Below, piece by piece: positions 27,299-36,600 of a stretch of DNA of 57,272 bases (positions are counted from its first letter, which is position 1; every line of letters begins with the position of its first letter). The stretch lies in assembly GCA_028275825.1 (NCBI GenBank), contig JAPWTX010000006.1, positions 1 through 57,272 of the forward strand, in the 5' to 3' direction. The position numbers and the translations under genes were made by a program. Origin of the DNA: Ignisphaera sp. (GTDB lineage: Archaea; Thermoproteota; Thermoprotei_A; Sulfolobales; Ignisphaeraceae). The notes under the pieces are model-generated. The model saw only the letters and a program-made list of their open reading frames with translations, ran no database searches and was not told where the DNA came from.

Positions 27299-28095
27299 TA
27301 GATGCAAAGACAGAGCTATATGGATTAGTGGGTAGCGGTATATCGTACACGCTTTCGCCAATAATACACAACTTTATATTTGAAAAGATTGCGCATAATG
27401 CAATTTATTATCCATTTGATGTTCCAGAAGAAAAGTTTGAACGAATTATAAATGTGTTGTTAGAGCTATGTAAAGGTCTTAATGTTACAATACCATACAA
27501 GGAGCGTGTAGTGAAGTACTTGCATTCCATAGATACAACAGCAGAAAAAGTAGGTGCTGTAAATACGGTATTTGGGTGGAGGGGATATAATACAGATTAT
27601 ATAGCGGTAAAGAAGCTAACATCTAAGTTTAAAAATCTAGTCACAGATTCGGTGTGTTACATCTTTGGAGCTGGTGGAGCAGCAAAAGCTGTGGCTATTG
27701 CGCTGAGCGAGCTAGGTTGCGATACCATTGTCGTGATTAATAGGACCCCAGAAAGGGCTCTGAAAATGGTTCATTTACTCAGGGCTAAGGGCTTCAATGC
27801 CCAAGTTGGAAATGCTAATTGCAGTGCTAGAGAATTCATAGTTGTGAACGCTACTCCCAATCCAGATTTTGTTCCGGATGATTGTGCTAAGAATGCAGGT
27901 CTTGTTATAGATCTAGTTTATAGGCCTGTGGAAACATCGCTTGTGAAGAAGGCTATGGCAAAAGGGGTGAATGTGATAAATGGTCTCGAAATTCTGGTTA
28001 CGCAAGCTGTTGAAGCGCAAAGGATCTGGTTAGGAATAGAGTTTCCTGAAGAAGAGGTTATCAGGTACCTCTATGCCGGGAAATTCATTTGGTAA
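27289..28095 (+). CDS. aroE: Shikimate dehydrogenase
   Basis: 268 residues. Shikimate site YGLVGSGISYTLSPIIHN, catalytic Lys in NVTIPYKE, Asp in YNTDYIAV; NADP Rossmann GAGGAAKA with VINRTPERA. Reduces 3-dehydroshikimate. The usual NTDxxG reads NTDYIA, a mild variation. Overlaps aroB by 10 nt and aroC by 23 nt. Confidence 0.94.
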   Translation: MRVIDAKTELYGLVGSGISYTLSPIIHNFIFEKIAHNAIYYPFDVPEEKFERIINVLLELCKGLNVTIPYKERVVKYLHSIDTTAEKVGAVNTVFGWRGYNTDYIAVKKLTSKFKNLVTDSVCYIFGAGGAAKAVAIALSELGCDTIVVINRTPERALKMVHLLRAKGFNAQVGNANCSAREFIVVNATPNPDFVPDDCAKNAGLVIDLVYRPVETSLVKKAMAKGVNVINGLEILVTQAVEAQRIWLGIEFPEEEVIRYLYAGKFIW

Positions 28096-29248
28096 AATAT
28101 TTAGAATAACAACATTTGGTGAAAGTCATGGATCTGCAATTGGAGTGATTATAGATGGTGTACCAGCAGGACTTCCACTTTCAGAGGAGGATATAAATTT
28201 TGAGCTCCAGTTTCGCAAGCCAGGGTCTCTCTATACCTCGCCTAGGAAGGAAGAAGATATTGCTAAGATACTTAGCGGAGTATTTAATGGTAAAACCATA
28301 GGAGCGCCCATAACTATAGTGGTGGAGAATAGAGATGTAGTATCAAAGCATTATGAAGAGCTGAAGTTTACTCCAAGACCAAATCATGCTGATATGGCAT
28401 ACATCTCTAAATATGGGTTTGAGAACTGGGATTACAGAGGTGGTGGTAGAGCAAGTGGTAGGGAAACTGTGGCAAGAGTTGCTGCAGGGGCTGTTGCTAA
28501 GAAGCTCTTGATGCTTATAGGGACACAGGTTGCTGCTTGTGTAGAGTCTATGGGGGAAGAGGTAGTGAGTAACAGTATTAGCTTTGAAGATGCTTTAGCA
28601 TCACGATGTTTAACTACAAGGGCCTGTAAAAAAGAATATGACTCTAGATTTCGGGCATTGCTTGACCATGTGATAGAGGAAGGCGATAGTGTGGGAGCCA
28701 TAGTTAGAGTCATTGGTATTGGAATCCCTAGAGGACTAGGCGAACCTGTTTTTGATAAAATTAAGGCTGATCTAGCAAAGGCTATGTTATCAATACCTGG
28801 CGTTATAGGCTTTGAAATAGGGTTAGGCTTCAAGGCAGCTTTAGAAAGGGGTAGCAAGTTAATGGATGAACTCATAGTTAGGAATGGGGAGATTCACTGG
28901 AAATATAACTTCTATGGTGGGGTTCTAGGTGGGATAACCATAGGAGAGCCTTTACTATTTCGTGTTGCATTTAAGCCTACAAGCTCTATAAGAAAGCCTA
29001 TGAAAACAATTGACTTGAGAACATTAAAAGAGGTGGAAATTGTGGTTAGAGGTAGGCATGATCCTTGCATAGGTATAAGAGGAGCAGCTGTAGTAGAGGC
29101 AATGACGGCAATAGTATTGGTAGATCACGCTATGAGGGCAGGGCTCATATCAACGGTGAGAATTTCTCAAAGAGATGTTGAGGCTATAAATGAGGGATGG
29201 GAGAGGTATAAGAGAAATGCTTGCCTGGGCAGGGATATCAATAGTTAA
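28073..29248 (+). CDS. aroC: Chorismate synthase
   Basis: 391 residues. Family signatures GESHGSAIGVIIDGVPAG, RPNHADMAYISKYG, GGGRASGRETVARVAAGA and the C-terminal GRHDPCIGIRGAAVVEAM are intact. FMN-dependent elimination of phosphate from EPSP gives chorismate. Overlaps aroE by 23 nt and aroK by 32 nt. AGGTAC precedes ATG 28073. Confidence 0.96.
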   Translation: MPGNSFGKIFRITTFGESHGSAIGVIIDGVPAGLPLSEEDINFELQFRKPGSLYTSPRKEEDIAKILSGVFNGKTIGAPITIVVENRDVVSKHYEELKFTPRPNHADMAYISKYGFENWDYRGGGRASGRETVARVAAGAVAKKLLMLIGTQVAACVESMGEEVVSNSISFEDALASRCLTTRACKKEYDSRFRALLDHVIEEGDSVGAIVRVIGIGIPRGLGEPVFDKIKADLAKAMLSIPGVIGFEIGLGFKAALERGSKLMDELIVRNGEIHWKYNFYGGVLGGITIGEPLLFRVAFKPTSSIRKPMKTIDLRTLKEVEIVVRGRHDPCIGIRGAAVVEAMTAIVLVDHAMRAGLISTVRISQRDVEAINEGWERYKRNACLGRDINS

Positions 29249-30023
29249 TGCACTTCCATTAGGACTTGGGGCAACAGTTGCAATTAATTTGAGAGTGCTT
29301 GCCAATATCGTTAAAGATTATGGTGAATGTGTAGATCTCTCACAAACTACTCTACTTCAGACCATACTTAGCTACTTCAAGTCAAGGTATAGTATTACAA
29401 AACCATGCATAAAAATACTGTCTCAAATTCCTTCATCAAGTGGGTTAAAGAGTAGTAGTGCTGTTGCTATAGCTATCATTAAAGCTATTACGCAAAGATA
29501 CAACGTATATGAGCCAAACATACCACAATTAGCAGCAGAGCTTTCGAAACTAGCTGGGGTATCATTTACAGGGGCTTTAGATGATGCAGCTGCAGCTTAT
29601 TATGGTGGAATGGTGTTTACAGATAACACTAATATGAGGGTAATCAGGGTTTGTGATGTTAATGATGATCTTAGTGTTGCAGTATTAATACCAAGTGGTG
29701 TGAATAGACCTAGAATAGATATTAATGAAATGAGGAGGTATAGTAGTGTTTTTCAATCCATATTTGAACGAGCGCTTCAGGGAGATGTTTATAATGCTAT
29801 GACATTGAATGGAATAACCATTGCCAGAATTCTCTACAAAGGATTTGAGGAGGTAGCTGTGAAAGCATTGAAGCTTGGAGCTCTCGCAGCAGGCGTTTCA
29901 GGCAATGGTCCCGCTCTTTTTGCAGTGTTTAGAGAAGGTGATGAAGGACCCTTTGTAGAGCTTTTTTCAGAACATGGAAAGGTGTTAATAGCAAGATTTG
30001 TTAGGCTAGGTGAAGGTATGTGA
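29217..30023 (+). CDS. aroK: Shikimate kinase, archaeal GHMP type
   Basis: 268 residues. GHMP-kinase layout: N-terminal strand AGISIVNALPLGLGATVAI, ATP loop LSQIPSSSGLKSSSAVAIA (about residues 67-85), and C-terminal AGVSGNGPALFAVF. This is the archaeal replacement for the bacterial P-loop shikimate kinase. ATG 29217 is chosen since GAGAGGT precedes it and the length matches the family; it overlaps aroC by 32 nt and aroA by 4 nt. Confidence 0.92.
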   Translation: MLAWAGISIVNALPLGLGATVAINLRVLANIVKDYGECVDLSQTTLLQTILSYFKSRYSITKPCIKILSQIPSSSGLKSSSAVAIAIIKAITQRYNVYEPNIPQLAAELSKLAGVSFTGALDDAAAAYYGGMVFTDNTNMRVIRVCDVNDDLSVAVLIPSGVNRPRIDINEMRRYSSVFQSIFERALQGDVYNAMTLNGITIARILYKGFEEVAVKALKLGALAAGVSGNGPALFAVFREGDEGPFVELFSEHGKVLIARFVRLGEGM

Positions 30024-31267
30024 AAGTCGTGGTAGAGCCATCGAGAGTAGGAGGAAGCATACATGCACCCCCATCTAAGAGCTATACAATTAGATATATA
30101 TTCGCCTCTCTCATGACTGATGTAGAGCTCTTTGACATGATTGAATCAGAGGATGTAAGCGATGCTATAAATGTTGTGGCAATATTTGGTGTAAAGCGAG
30201 AAGGTACAAAGTTTTTTAAACCCATAGAATTGTCATTACGAAGCGATAGGGTATTTATAAAGGCTTCTGCAACTGTGCTAAGGATGCTAATACCCATAGC
30301 AGCTGTTGTAGGAGGTAGATTCTATATCGATGTTGGTGAGACACTGAGAAGGAGACCTATAGAAACTATAATTAAAGCACTTTCAAATCATGGAATAAGG
30401 TTTTCAAGCACCTCACCGCCGTTAGTGATGGAGGGAAAGCTAAGGGATAATTATATTGAGATAGAGGGTGGTGAGAGTAGCCAGTATATCTCGGGATTAA
30501 TGTATGCCTTTGCACTTAGTGGTGGAGGCACAATCTTACTGAAATCCCCAGCATCATCTAAGAACTATATTTACTTGACAGCCCAAGTTCTAAGTGAAGT
30601 TGGTGTTAAGATAGTGTTTTATGAGAATAGGATAGATATTGATGTTCCAAAGGAGTTAAGTAGTATCAGTAAGAAAGTACCGGGAGATTTATTACTAGCA
30701 TCATTTTATGTTGCAGCATCTCTTCTCACTGGAGGTGAGGTAGAGGTTTACGGATTGCAGGGAACAGAACAATATCTCAACTACAATACTGACACTATTA
30801 TCAACATCTATAGGGACATGGGGGCATATAGCATATATAGAGATGGGGTATGGAGGGCCAGGGCTGCCAAAAAGTATAGTGCAATTAGAGTTAATGTGGA
30901 TCAGGATCCAGATCTAGCACCTTCAATAGCTGCTCTAGCTTCAGTAGCACAAGGGGAGACAATTATAGAGGGTGCTAGAAGGCTTAAGATTAAGGAAAGC
31001 GACAGAGTAGAAACAATAATTGGAGTGTTACGTAGGTATGGAGTTACGAGCTGGTTTGATGGTAGCAATATTCATATTATTGGAGGGGATTTGATGAAAG
31101 CTCAAATTGTTTGTCCTGATGATCATAGAATAGCAATGTTAGCAGCAGTACTAGCAGCTAAGGCTGGTGGAGAAGTGGATAAAGCAGAGTGCGTGAATAA
31201 AAGCAATCCAATGTTCTGGAATGATCTGGTTAAGATTAATGCCAAAATTTTTATAACTCATATGTAA
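30020..31267 (+). CDS. aroA: EPSP synthase (3-phosphoshikimate 1-carboxyvinyltransferase)
   Basis: 415 residues. HAPPSKSYTIRYIFAS, LRMLIPIAAVVGG, QYISGLMYA, LKIKESDR and CPDDHRIAMLAAVLA are present. Transfers enolpyruvate from PEP to shikimate-3-phosphate. Canonical GxAGTxxR is reduced to SATVLRM here, a divergence seen in several archaeal enzymes. GTG start in a 4-nt overlap with aroK, preceded by AGGTGAAGG. Confidence 0.94.
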   Translation: MKVVVEPSRVGGSIHAPPSKSYTIRYIFASLMTDVELFDMIESEDVSDAINVVAIFGVKREGTKFFKPIELSLRSDRVFIKASATVLRMLIPIAAVVGGRFYIDVGETLRRRPIETIIKALSNHGIRFSSTSPPLVMEGKLRDNYIEIEGGESSQYISGLMYAFALSGGGTILLKSPASSKNYIYLTAQVLSEVGVKIVFYENRIDIDVPKELSSISKKVPGDLLLASFYVAASLLTGGEVEVYGLQGTEQYLNYNTDTIINIYRDMGAYSIYRDGVWRARAAKKYSAIRVNVDQDPDLAPSIAALASVAQGETIIEGARRLKIKESDRVETIIGVLRRYGVTSWFDGSNIHIIGGDLMKAQIVCPDDHRIAMLAAVLAAKAGGEVDKAECVNKSNPMFWNDLVKINAKIFITHM

Positions 31268-31285
31268 AACCATGGGGTATTCACA

Positions 31286-31921
31286 ATGTTAAAAAGACGT
31301 CCATACATAGTTGCCTCAATACCGATAAGAAATGACGATGATATACGTATAGCACTTAGCATAACTGATGCAGACTATGTTGAACTAAGGCTAGACTATC
31401 ATGAAAATCCTTTGAGGCTAGATTACGAGAATATGAAGGGTAAGCGTGTTATCATGACTTTGAGAGAACTTGATGAGGGTGGATATAGAAGGTTCGATCC
31501 CACTGTAAAGAAGAAGTTGATTAAGTTATGGAAGGATTTAAACTTACTTTATGATGTTGAGATAAAATTTGCTGAGAAGTATGGCGTTGAATGTGATGGG
31601 GCTATAGTATCTATTCATATACTATCTGAAAAACCCTCTCTAGATGAAGTAATAGCAGCAGTCACTAAATATATAGACAAAGCATTTGCAGTTAAAGTAG
31701 CTGTAAGACCTTTCAAGGGTTACAAAACATTTCTCACATCGTTACTAGAATTAGGAGAAAACATAGCAGCGATGCCTATGGATGTAGATGAGGTGGAACG
31801 AATAGCCTTTGCATTGCTTGGATCCAAGCTTATTTATGGCTATGTTACACAGCCTACAGCATTAGGACAACCACACTATAAAAGGCTTCTTAAAATACTG
31901 GAACCTCTTTACTCGTCTTAA
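31286..31921 (+). CDS. aroD: 3-dehydroquinate dehydratase, type I
   Basis: 211 residues, type I barrel. VELRLDY (Glu), the catalytic His in VSIHIL, Schiff-base Lys in AVKVAVRP and the closing GYVTQPTALGQPH are all visible. Dehydrates 3-dehydroquinate to 3-dehydroshikimate. Last gene of the tkt-aro operon, so the seven steps to chorismate are complete within 22.4-31.9 kb. Confidence 0.93.
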   Translation: MLKRRPYIVASIPIRNDDDIRIALSITDADYVELRLDYHENPLRLDYENMKGKRVIMTLRELDEGGYRRFDPTVKKKLIKLWKDLNLLYDVEIKFAEKYGVECDGAIVSIHILSEKPSLDEVIAAVTKYIDKAFAVKVAVRPFKGYKTFLTSLLELGENIAAMPMDVDEVERIAFALLGSKLIYGYVTQPTALGQPHYKRLLKILEPLYSS

Positions 31922-31936
31922 TCTTGCCAATAGCGT

Positions 31937-31986
31937 TATAACTAAAAGCCTTGCCTTCAGTATAAAGAGGAGGGTTTTTATAGTTT
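31937..31986 (+). repeat. Solo hairpin related to the MITE-like element end
   Basis: TTATAACTAAAAGCCTTGC differs at two positions from the left end of element copy B (33224-33242) and is nearly identical to the end of copy A. It is followed by CCTTCAG and a purine-rich AGAGGAGGG, then T-runs. It may be a lone element end, or a terminator hairpin for the aro operon. Confidence 0.35.
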
Positions 31987-32092
31987 TTCTTGGCTATGAG
32001 CATTGGTTTTTGAGTTACGAACAACAATTAACAATATTCTAAGTTCAAAATGGAATAGAGGTAATGGGTTGAAGAATTCATGGAGAACCGTA

Positions 32093-33082
32093 TTATAATC
32101 TAAATCTCCTTCCAATACCTGTTGCTACGTGCCTCTTCTCCCAATCAACTCTGACCTCTTTCTTTAAACCTTTAACTCTGTTAACATAGTTTATTGCCGA
32201 GATGGCTGCTATAACTCCGGATGCAGCTGCTATTATAGCTTGCTTATATGGTGTATTTGATGATAGATCTCCTGCTGCAAAAAGTCCTGGGGTTTTTGTT
32301 TCGCCAAATTCATTGACAATGACCTCGCCTCTCTCATTAAAGTTCACGAAATGTTTTAGGAAATCTATTCTAGTTTCAAAGCCAATTTCAACGAAAAGCC
32401 CATCAACCTCAACTTCAAGCTCCATTTTGTCAGGGCACTTCACAACTATTTTCTCTAATTTTCTGTCACCTATTAGCTTAACAATTCTGCATCCATCAAA
32501 GACTTTGACATTGCTGTATTTCTTGGCATGCTGTATGCTGAAGTCACCTTGGTAGGGTGTTATGTAGAGCACTTCACTTGCTAAAGGCATTAACAGGTTA
32601 AGATTTTCAATTCCTTTTTCACCAAAGCTTACTAAGGCCACTCTTTTGCCTTTAAATAGTGCTGCATCACATATAACGCAATAGCTCAGTCCTTTACCAA
32701 TGTACTTATCCTCATTGCTAACTTCAAGTCTCTTAGGGGCTTTGCCACAAGCAGCAATTATGGCAAGTGCTTCGAAAGTCATTCCACTCTTTGTCCTGAC
32801 TAAAAACATTTCACCACCTTTCTCAATATGGATAACTTCATCTATAAATATCTCAGCACCAAAGGATGCCGCTTGTTGTTGAACCTTCAACACAAGGCTT
32901 ATTCCAGAAGCAGCATCAAAACCAGGATAATTTTCTATCACGCTTGCATAGGATAATTGCCCACCAATATCAGCCGCAATAACGCCTACTCTAAGATTTT
33001 GCCTAGCAATGTAAAGAGCAGCTGAAAGACCAGCTATACCCCCACCAATAATCAAAACATCGAATTTTTCCATATTCTTCAT
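32093..33082 (-). CDS. trxB: Thioredoxin reductase-like flavoprotein
   Basis: About 329 residues. FAD site VLIIGGGIAGLSAALYIAR, redox pair in YCVICDAALF, and C-terminal FAD motif GLFAAGDLS. The NADPH subdomain is unusual: the GGGxSAxEEA motif reads SFGEKGIENLN, and the HRRxxxR phosphate-binding motif is replaced by ITPYQGDFSI. Thus NADPH may not be the electron donor. ATG 33082 has GGTGAG 4-5 nt upstream; TTG 33103 would add seven residues. No thioredoxin gene nearby. Confidence 0.85.
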   Translation of the reverse strand: MKNMEKFDVLIIGGGIAGLSAALYIARQNLRVGVIAADIGGQLSYASVIENYPGFDAASGISLVLKVQQQAASFGAEIFIDEVIHIEKGGEMFLVRTKSGMTFEALAIIAACGKAPKRLEVSNEDKYIGKGLSYCVICDAALFKGKRVALVSFGEKGIENLNLLMPLASEVLYITPYQGDFSIQHAKKYSNVKVFDGCRIVKLIGDRKLEKIVVKCPDKMELEVEVDGLFVEIGFETRIDFLKHFVNFNERGEVIVNEFGETKTPGLFAAGDLSSNTPYKQAIIAAASGVIAAISAINYVNRVKGLKKEVRVDWEKRHVATGIGRRFRL

Positions 33083-33221
33083 TAATCTCACCACACTCGA
33101 CAAGCTTATAGATTTTATTAATGAATTAAAAGCCTTTTGAAAATGACTAGGTGGATAAGGAGGAGCAACATGAATAAAGCATGTAACGGGTTAGAAGTAT
33201 GTTTGCTATAATTCTTGCTAC

Positions 33222-33487
33222 TGGTTACAACTAAAAGCCTCGCTATTTATGGCGGAGATGATAAAAGATTATAAATACTCTTCATTCATCATCAAGAATA
33301 ATTGGAGTATTAAATTCTCTGAGCCGCTGGCAATGGTAAACAGTTTATTCATAACCCCGAGTCCAATGGATAGGGGTAGTGGGCTGGAGACCAGGCCTGG
33401 GATTGAATACCAGAAACAGGGGAATGTAGCCCCAAACCTCCCCACTCCAACAAGAACCCTCGCATTTTAGAGTGGGGAGGAAGTCAG
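33222..33487 (+). mobile_element. MITE-like / IS200-IS605-end-like element, copy B
   Basis: Better preserved copy of the element at 19426-19685. Left hairpin: AACTAAAAGCCTCGC...GGCGGAGATGA. Middle blocks: AATTCTCTGAGC, GTAAACAGTTTA, AACCCCGAGT, CAATGGATAGGGG. Right end: GGGG(33419-33422)/CCCC hairpin and a perfect 11-bp stem CCTCCCCACTC (33437-33447) / GAGTGGGGAGG (33470-33480) with a 22-nt loop containing GAACCCTCGC, followed by AAGTCAG. This right end is very like IS200/IS605 (TnpB-type) ends of thermophiles. No transposase is encoded; a 73-codon frame across it is not conserved in copy A. Confidence 0.55.
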
Positions 33488-33595
33488 ATGATTATAGTAA
33501 CAGCTTTACTGATGCTACTCTTCCTTATTATAGACGCTATAAAAGCTTTGGAACATGTAATTCAGAAATACATTGTAAGTAAGGTAAGAAAGTAA
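33488..33595 (+). CDS. Possible 35-aa membrane miniprotein
   Basis: ATG 33488 opens a 35-codon frame: one hydrophobic segment (MIIVTALLMLLFLIIDAI) and a basic tail (KYIVSKVRK). The arm GGGGAGG of the element hairpin lies 7 nt upstream and could serve as Shine-Dalgarno. It is short and may be chance; listed because composition and start context are both protein-like. Confidence 0.2.
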   Translation: MIIVTALLMLLFLIIDAIKALEHVIQKYIVSKVRK

Positions 33596-33693
33596 CTAAG
33601 TTAAAATCAGCTAATCTACTACAAGTATTAATTATTGTAGACATGCAATCGATTCATAGAGCTTATAGATAGAAAGAAGCATCTTTTTCAAGT

Positions 33694-36600
33694 TTAAATA
33701 GCTATGGTTATGGCAGTTATTTCTCTCCAAAATTCTTTCATATCTTTAACATTTGTCTTATCTATAACGAACTTTGTCAGAGCCTTTGATAATTCTAATC
33801 CTAGTCTGTGATCTAAAACTAGCGGTATTACTAAGTCAGCACTGTAGCGTCTAATTCTATAATCTCTTTCAGGAGCATAACCTGTGGTTATGATCATATC
33901 AACTCTTTTATTTATTATGTTTTCTACAGCCTTTGCTTCAGATAGCATCTCTACACCTTTAACCGCCATGTTATCTAATGTAATAACCCTATAACCTGCA
34001 TTAGCAAGGATTTGTGCTGCTTCATGTAATTCTGCTACATCTTTTTGTAATGGATTGTATATGAGAATATAATTGTTTTTAGATGGTAGCTTATTTCCAG
34101 AAACACTAAGCCAGCTCAGAATTAATGCATCTTCAAATGTATTTGCAAGAACAGCTACTTCACCTACACTTCTCATTTCAGGTCCTAGAAATGGATATGC
34201 TCCTCTAAGCCTGGCCCACGAAAACTGAGGAGACTTAACCCCAAACCATTTTGGCAGTAGCAAGTTAAACCTGTTTTCAAATGGTACACTTACCAATTTG
34301 CCCATGAGCGAAGCTTCAGCAGCAGCTTTCATCAGATTGTATCCTGTGACCTTACTAGTAAAGGGCATAGATCTACTTGCTCTAAGATTAAGCTCTATAA
34401 CATAGACGTCACCATTTTTGTATAGCATTTGCAAATTGTAGGGGCCCTTGATCTCCAAAATCTCATTTAGCTTCATAGCTATTTCACACGCCTTTTTAAC
34501 AACATCCTTAGGTAGCGTTCTAAATGGTATAGACATAGTTGCATCACCACTATGTACCCCAGCATGCTCCACATGCTCAATGATGACTCCTATAGCTGTC
34601 TTACCATCTCCTACAGCATCTATCTCAAACTCTATCGCACCGTCAATAAACTTTGACACTACTATGGGGTACTTTGGAGAGATCTTAGCAGCTCTAGTTA
34701 TGTAATCCAATAGCTCTTTTCTACTCCATGCAATATTCATAGCAGAACCGCTGAGAACATAACTTGGTCTTACAAGAACAGGAAAGCCTACTTCCTCAGC
34801 AAATCTCAATGCTTCACTAACATTTGAGGCCTCTATCCATGGAGGCTGTTTTATCCCAAGCTCATCTAGCAGTTTGCTGAATAAAGCCCTGTTTTCAGCC
34901 CTATGAACGCTATAACCCGCTGTGCCAAGCAATTTAATACCCTTCTTCTCCAACTCCCAAGCTATATTATTTGAGATTTGACCACCTAAAAACGCTACGA
35001 TTCCAATGGGCTTCTCAAACTCAACTATATCTAGCACCCTTTCAACAGTTATCTCATCAAAATAGAGCTTTTCATTCATATCCCAGTCTGTTGAAACAGT
35101 TTCAGGATTATAGTTAATTACTATAACCTCATATCCCAGTTTTCTTGCCTCATCAGCAAAGGTCACAATACTCCAATCAAATTCAACACTCACTCCAATT
35201 CTAAAACCTCCAGCACCAAGCACTACTATTTTAGGCTTTTTACTTACTGAAGTCACATCATGTTCCCAACCATGGTATGTCATGTATAGGTAATTTGTTT
35301 GCGCAGGCCATTCAGCTGCAAGCGTATCTATCTGCTTAACTACAGGTGTTGTATCAAGATCTCTTCTAAACCTTCTGAATTCATCTATATCAATGCCTAG
35401 AGCGCTTGCCAGCTGCTCATCGCTAAACCCTAATCTCTTTCCCTCAGCAATAAGCTGCTTAAATGCATCTTTATCTACTTTGTCAAGCCTAAGACTCTCT
35501 CTAAGTTTCTTTAAATCTTCATAGAATTGTACAACAATTTTCAATTGCTTTAGAAAATGTTTATCAATACCCGTCATTTCATAGAGTGTATCGACATCAA
35601 CACCATATTTCATTGCTTTTGCCATCCAAATGGGCCAATAGGGCTCTCTCCTTCGTATCCTTTCCAAGATGTAATCCAGTGAAATAGAATTATCTTCATA
35701 AATCCTTCCACCAACTAAACCCGGCTCTCCTATATCTAGCATTCTCAAAGCTTTCTGCATAGCCTCTAAAAAGCTTCTTCCTATCGCCATAACCTCTCCA
35801 ACGCTCTTCATTTCAGTTCCTAGTGTTCTATCAACATAAGGAAACTTATCTAAATCCCATCTCGGGATCTTCACAACAACATAGTCTAAGCTCGGCTCAA
35901 AACATGCAGATGTTTTGCCTGTAACTTTATTCAAGACTTCATACAGTTTATAGCCGAGAGCAAGCTTTGCAGCTATGTAGGCTAGAGGATATCCTGTAGC
36001 CTTACTTGCTAAAGCACTGCTTCTCGACATCCTCGGATTTGTTTCAATAACATAGGCTTCTTCGCTATTCCAAGGATTTAAAGCAACTTGGACATTGCCT
36101 TCACCAACTAGTAAAATGGCTCTTTCTGTAGCTATAGACAAGTTTCTTGTAAGCTGGTATTCGAAATCTGTAAGGGTTTGACAAGGTGCAATTACTATTG
36201 ATTCACCTGTATGGACACCCATGGGGTCTAAGTTTTCGAGACATGCAACAGCAGCAACATTATCATGAGCATCTCTAACAACCTCGAATTCTATCTCCTT
36301 CCAATGATGCAAGTACCTCTCAACAAGCACCTCACCAATTTCAGATTGGGCAAAGGCAGCTCTAAGCCTCTTTATAAGCTCCTCTTTTCTCCATGCAACA
36401 AAACTACCAGCTCCTCCCAAGTTAAAGCTAACTCTAACCATAACAGGATAGCCTATCTTCTCAGCAAGCTCTACAGCCTCATCTATTGACGTAGCAGCAC
36501 TGCTTGGCGGCACAGGTATTTCATATTTAGTCATAGTATCTCTAAAAAGGGATCTTGATAAGGCTCGTCTAACACCTTCTATAGGCGTTCCCAAGACCTT

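Larger units (their letters stand above)
33083..33693. other. Gene-poor interval between trxB and carB
   Basis: About 610 bases. 33083-33221 is the trxB promoter side; 33222-33487 is element copy B; 33488-33595 is a possible small ORF; 33596-33693 is A/T-rich sequence downstream of carB with no feature I can name. Confidence 0.5.

Noticed and set aside
33249-33470. 73-codon frame across element copy B as a TnpB C-terminal fragment
   Set aside because: No TnpB zinc-finger or catalytic motif is visible and the frame is broken in copy A, so only the DNA element is called.
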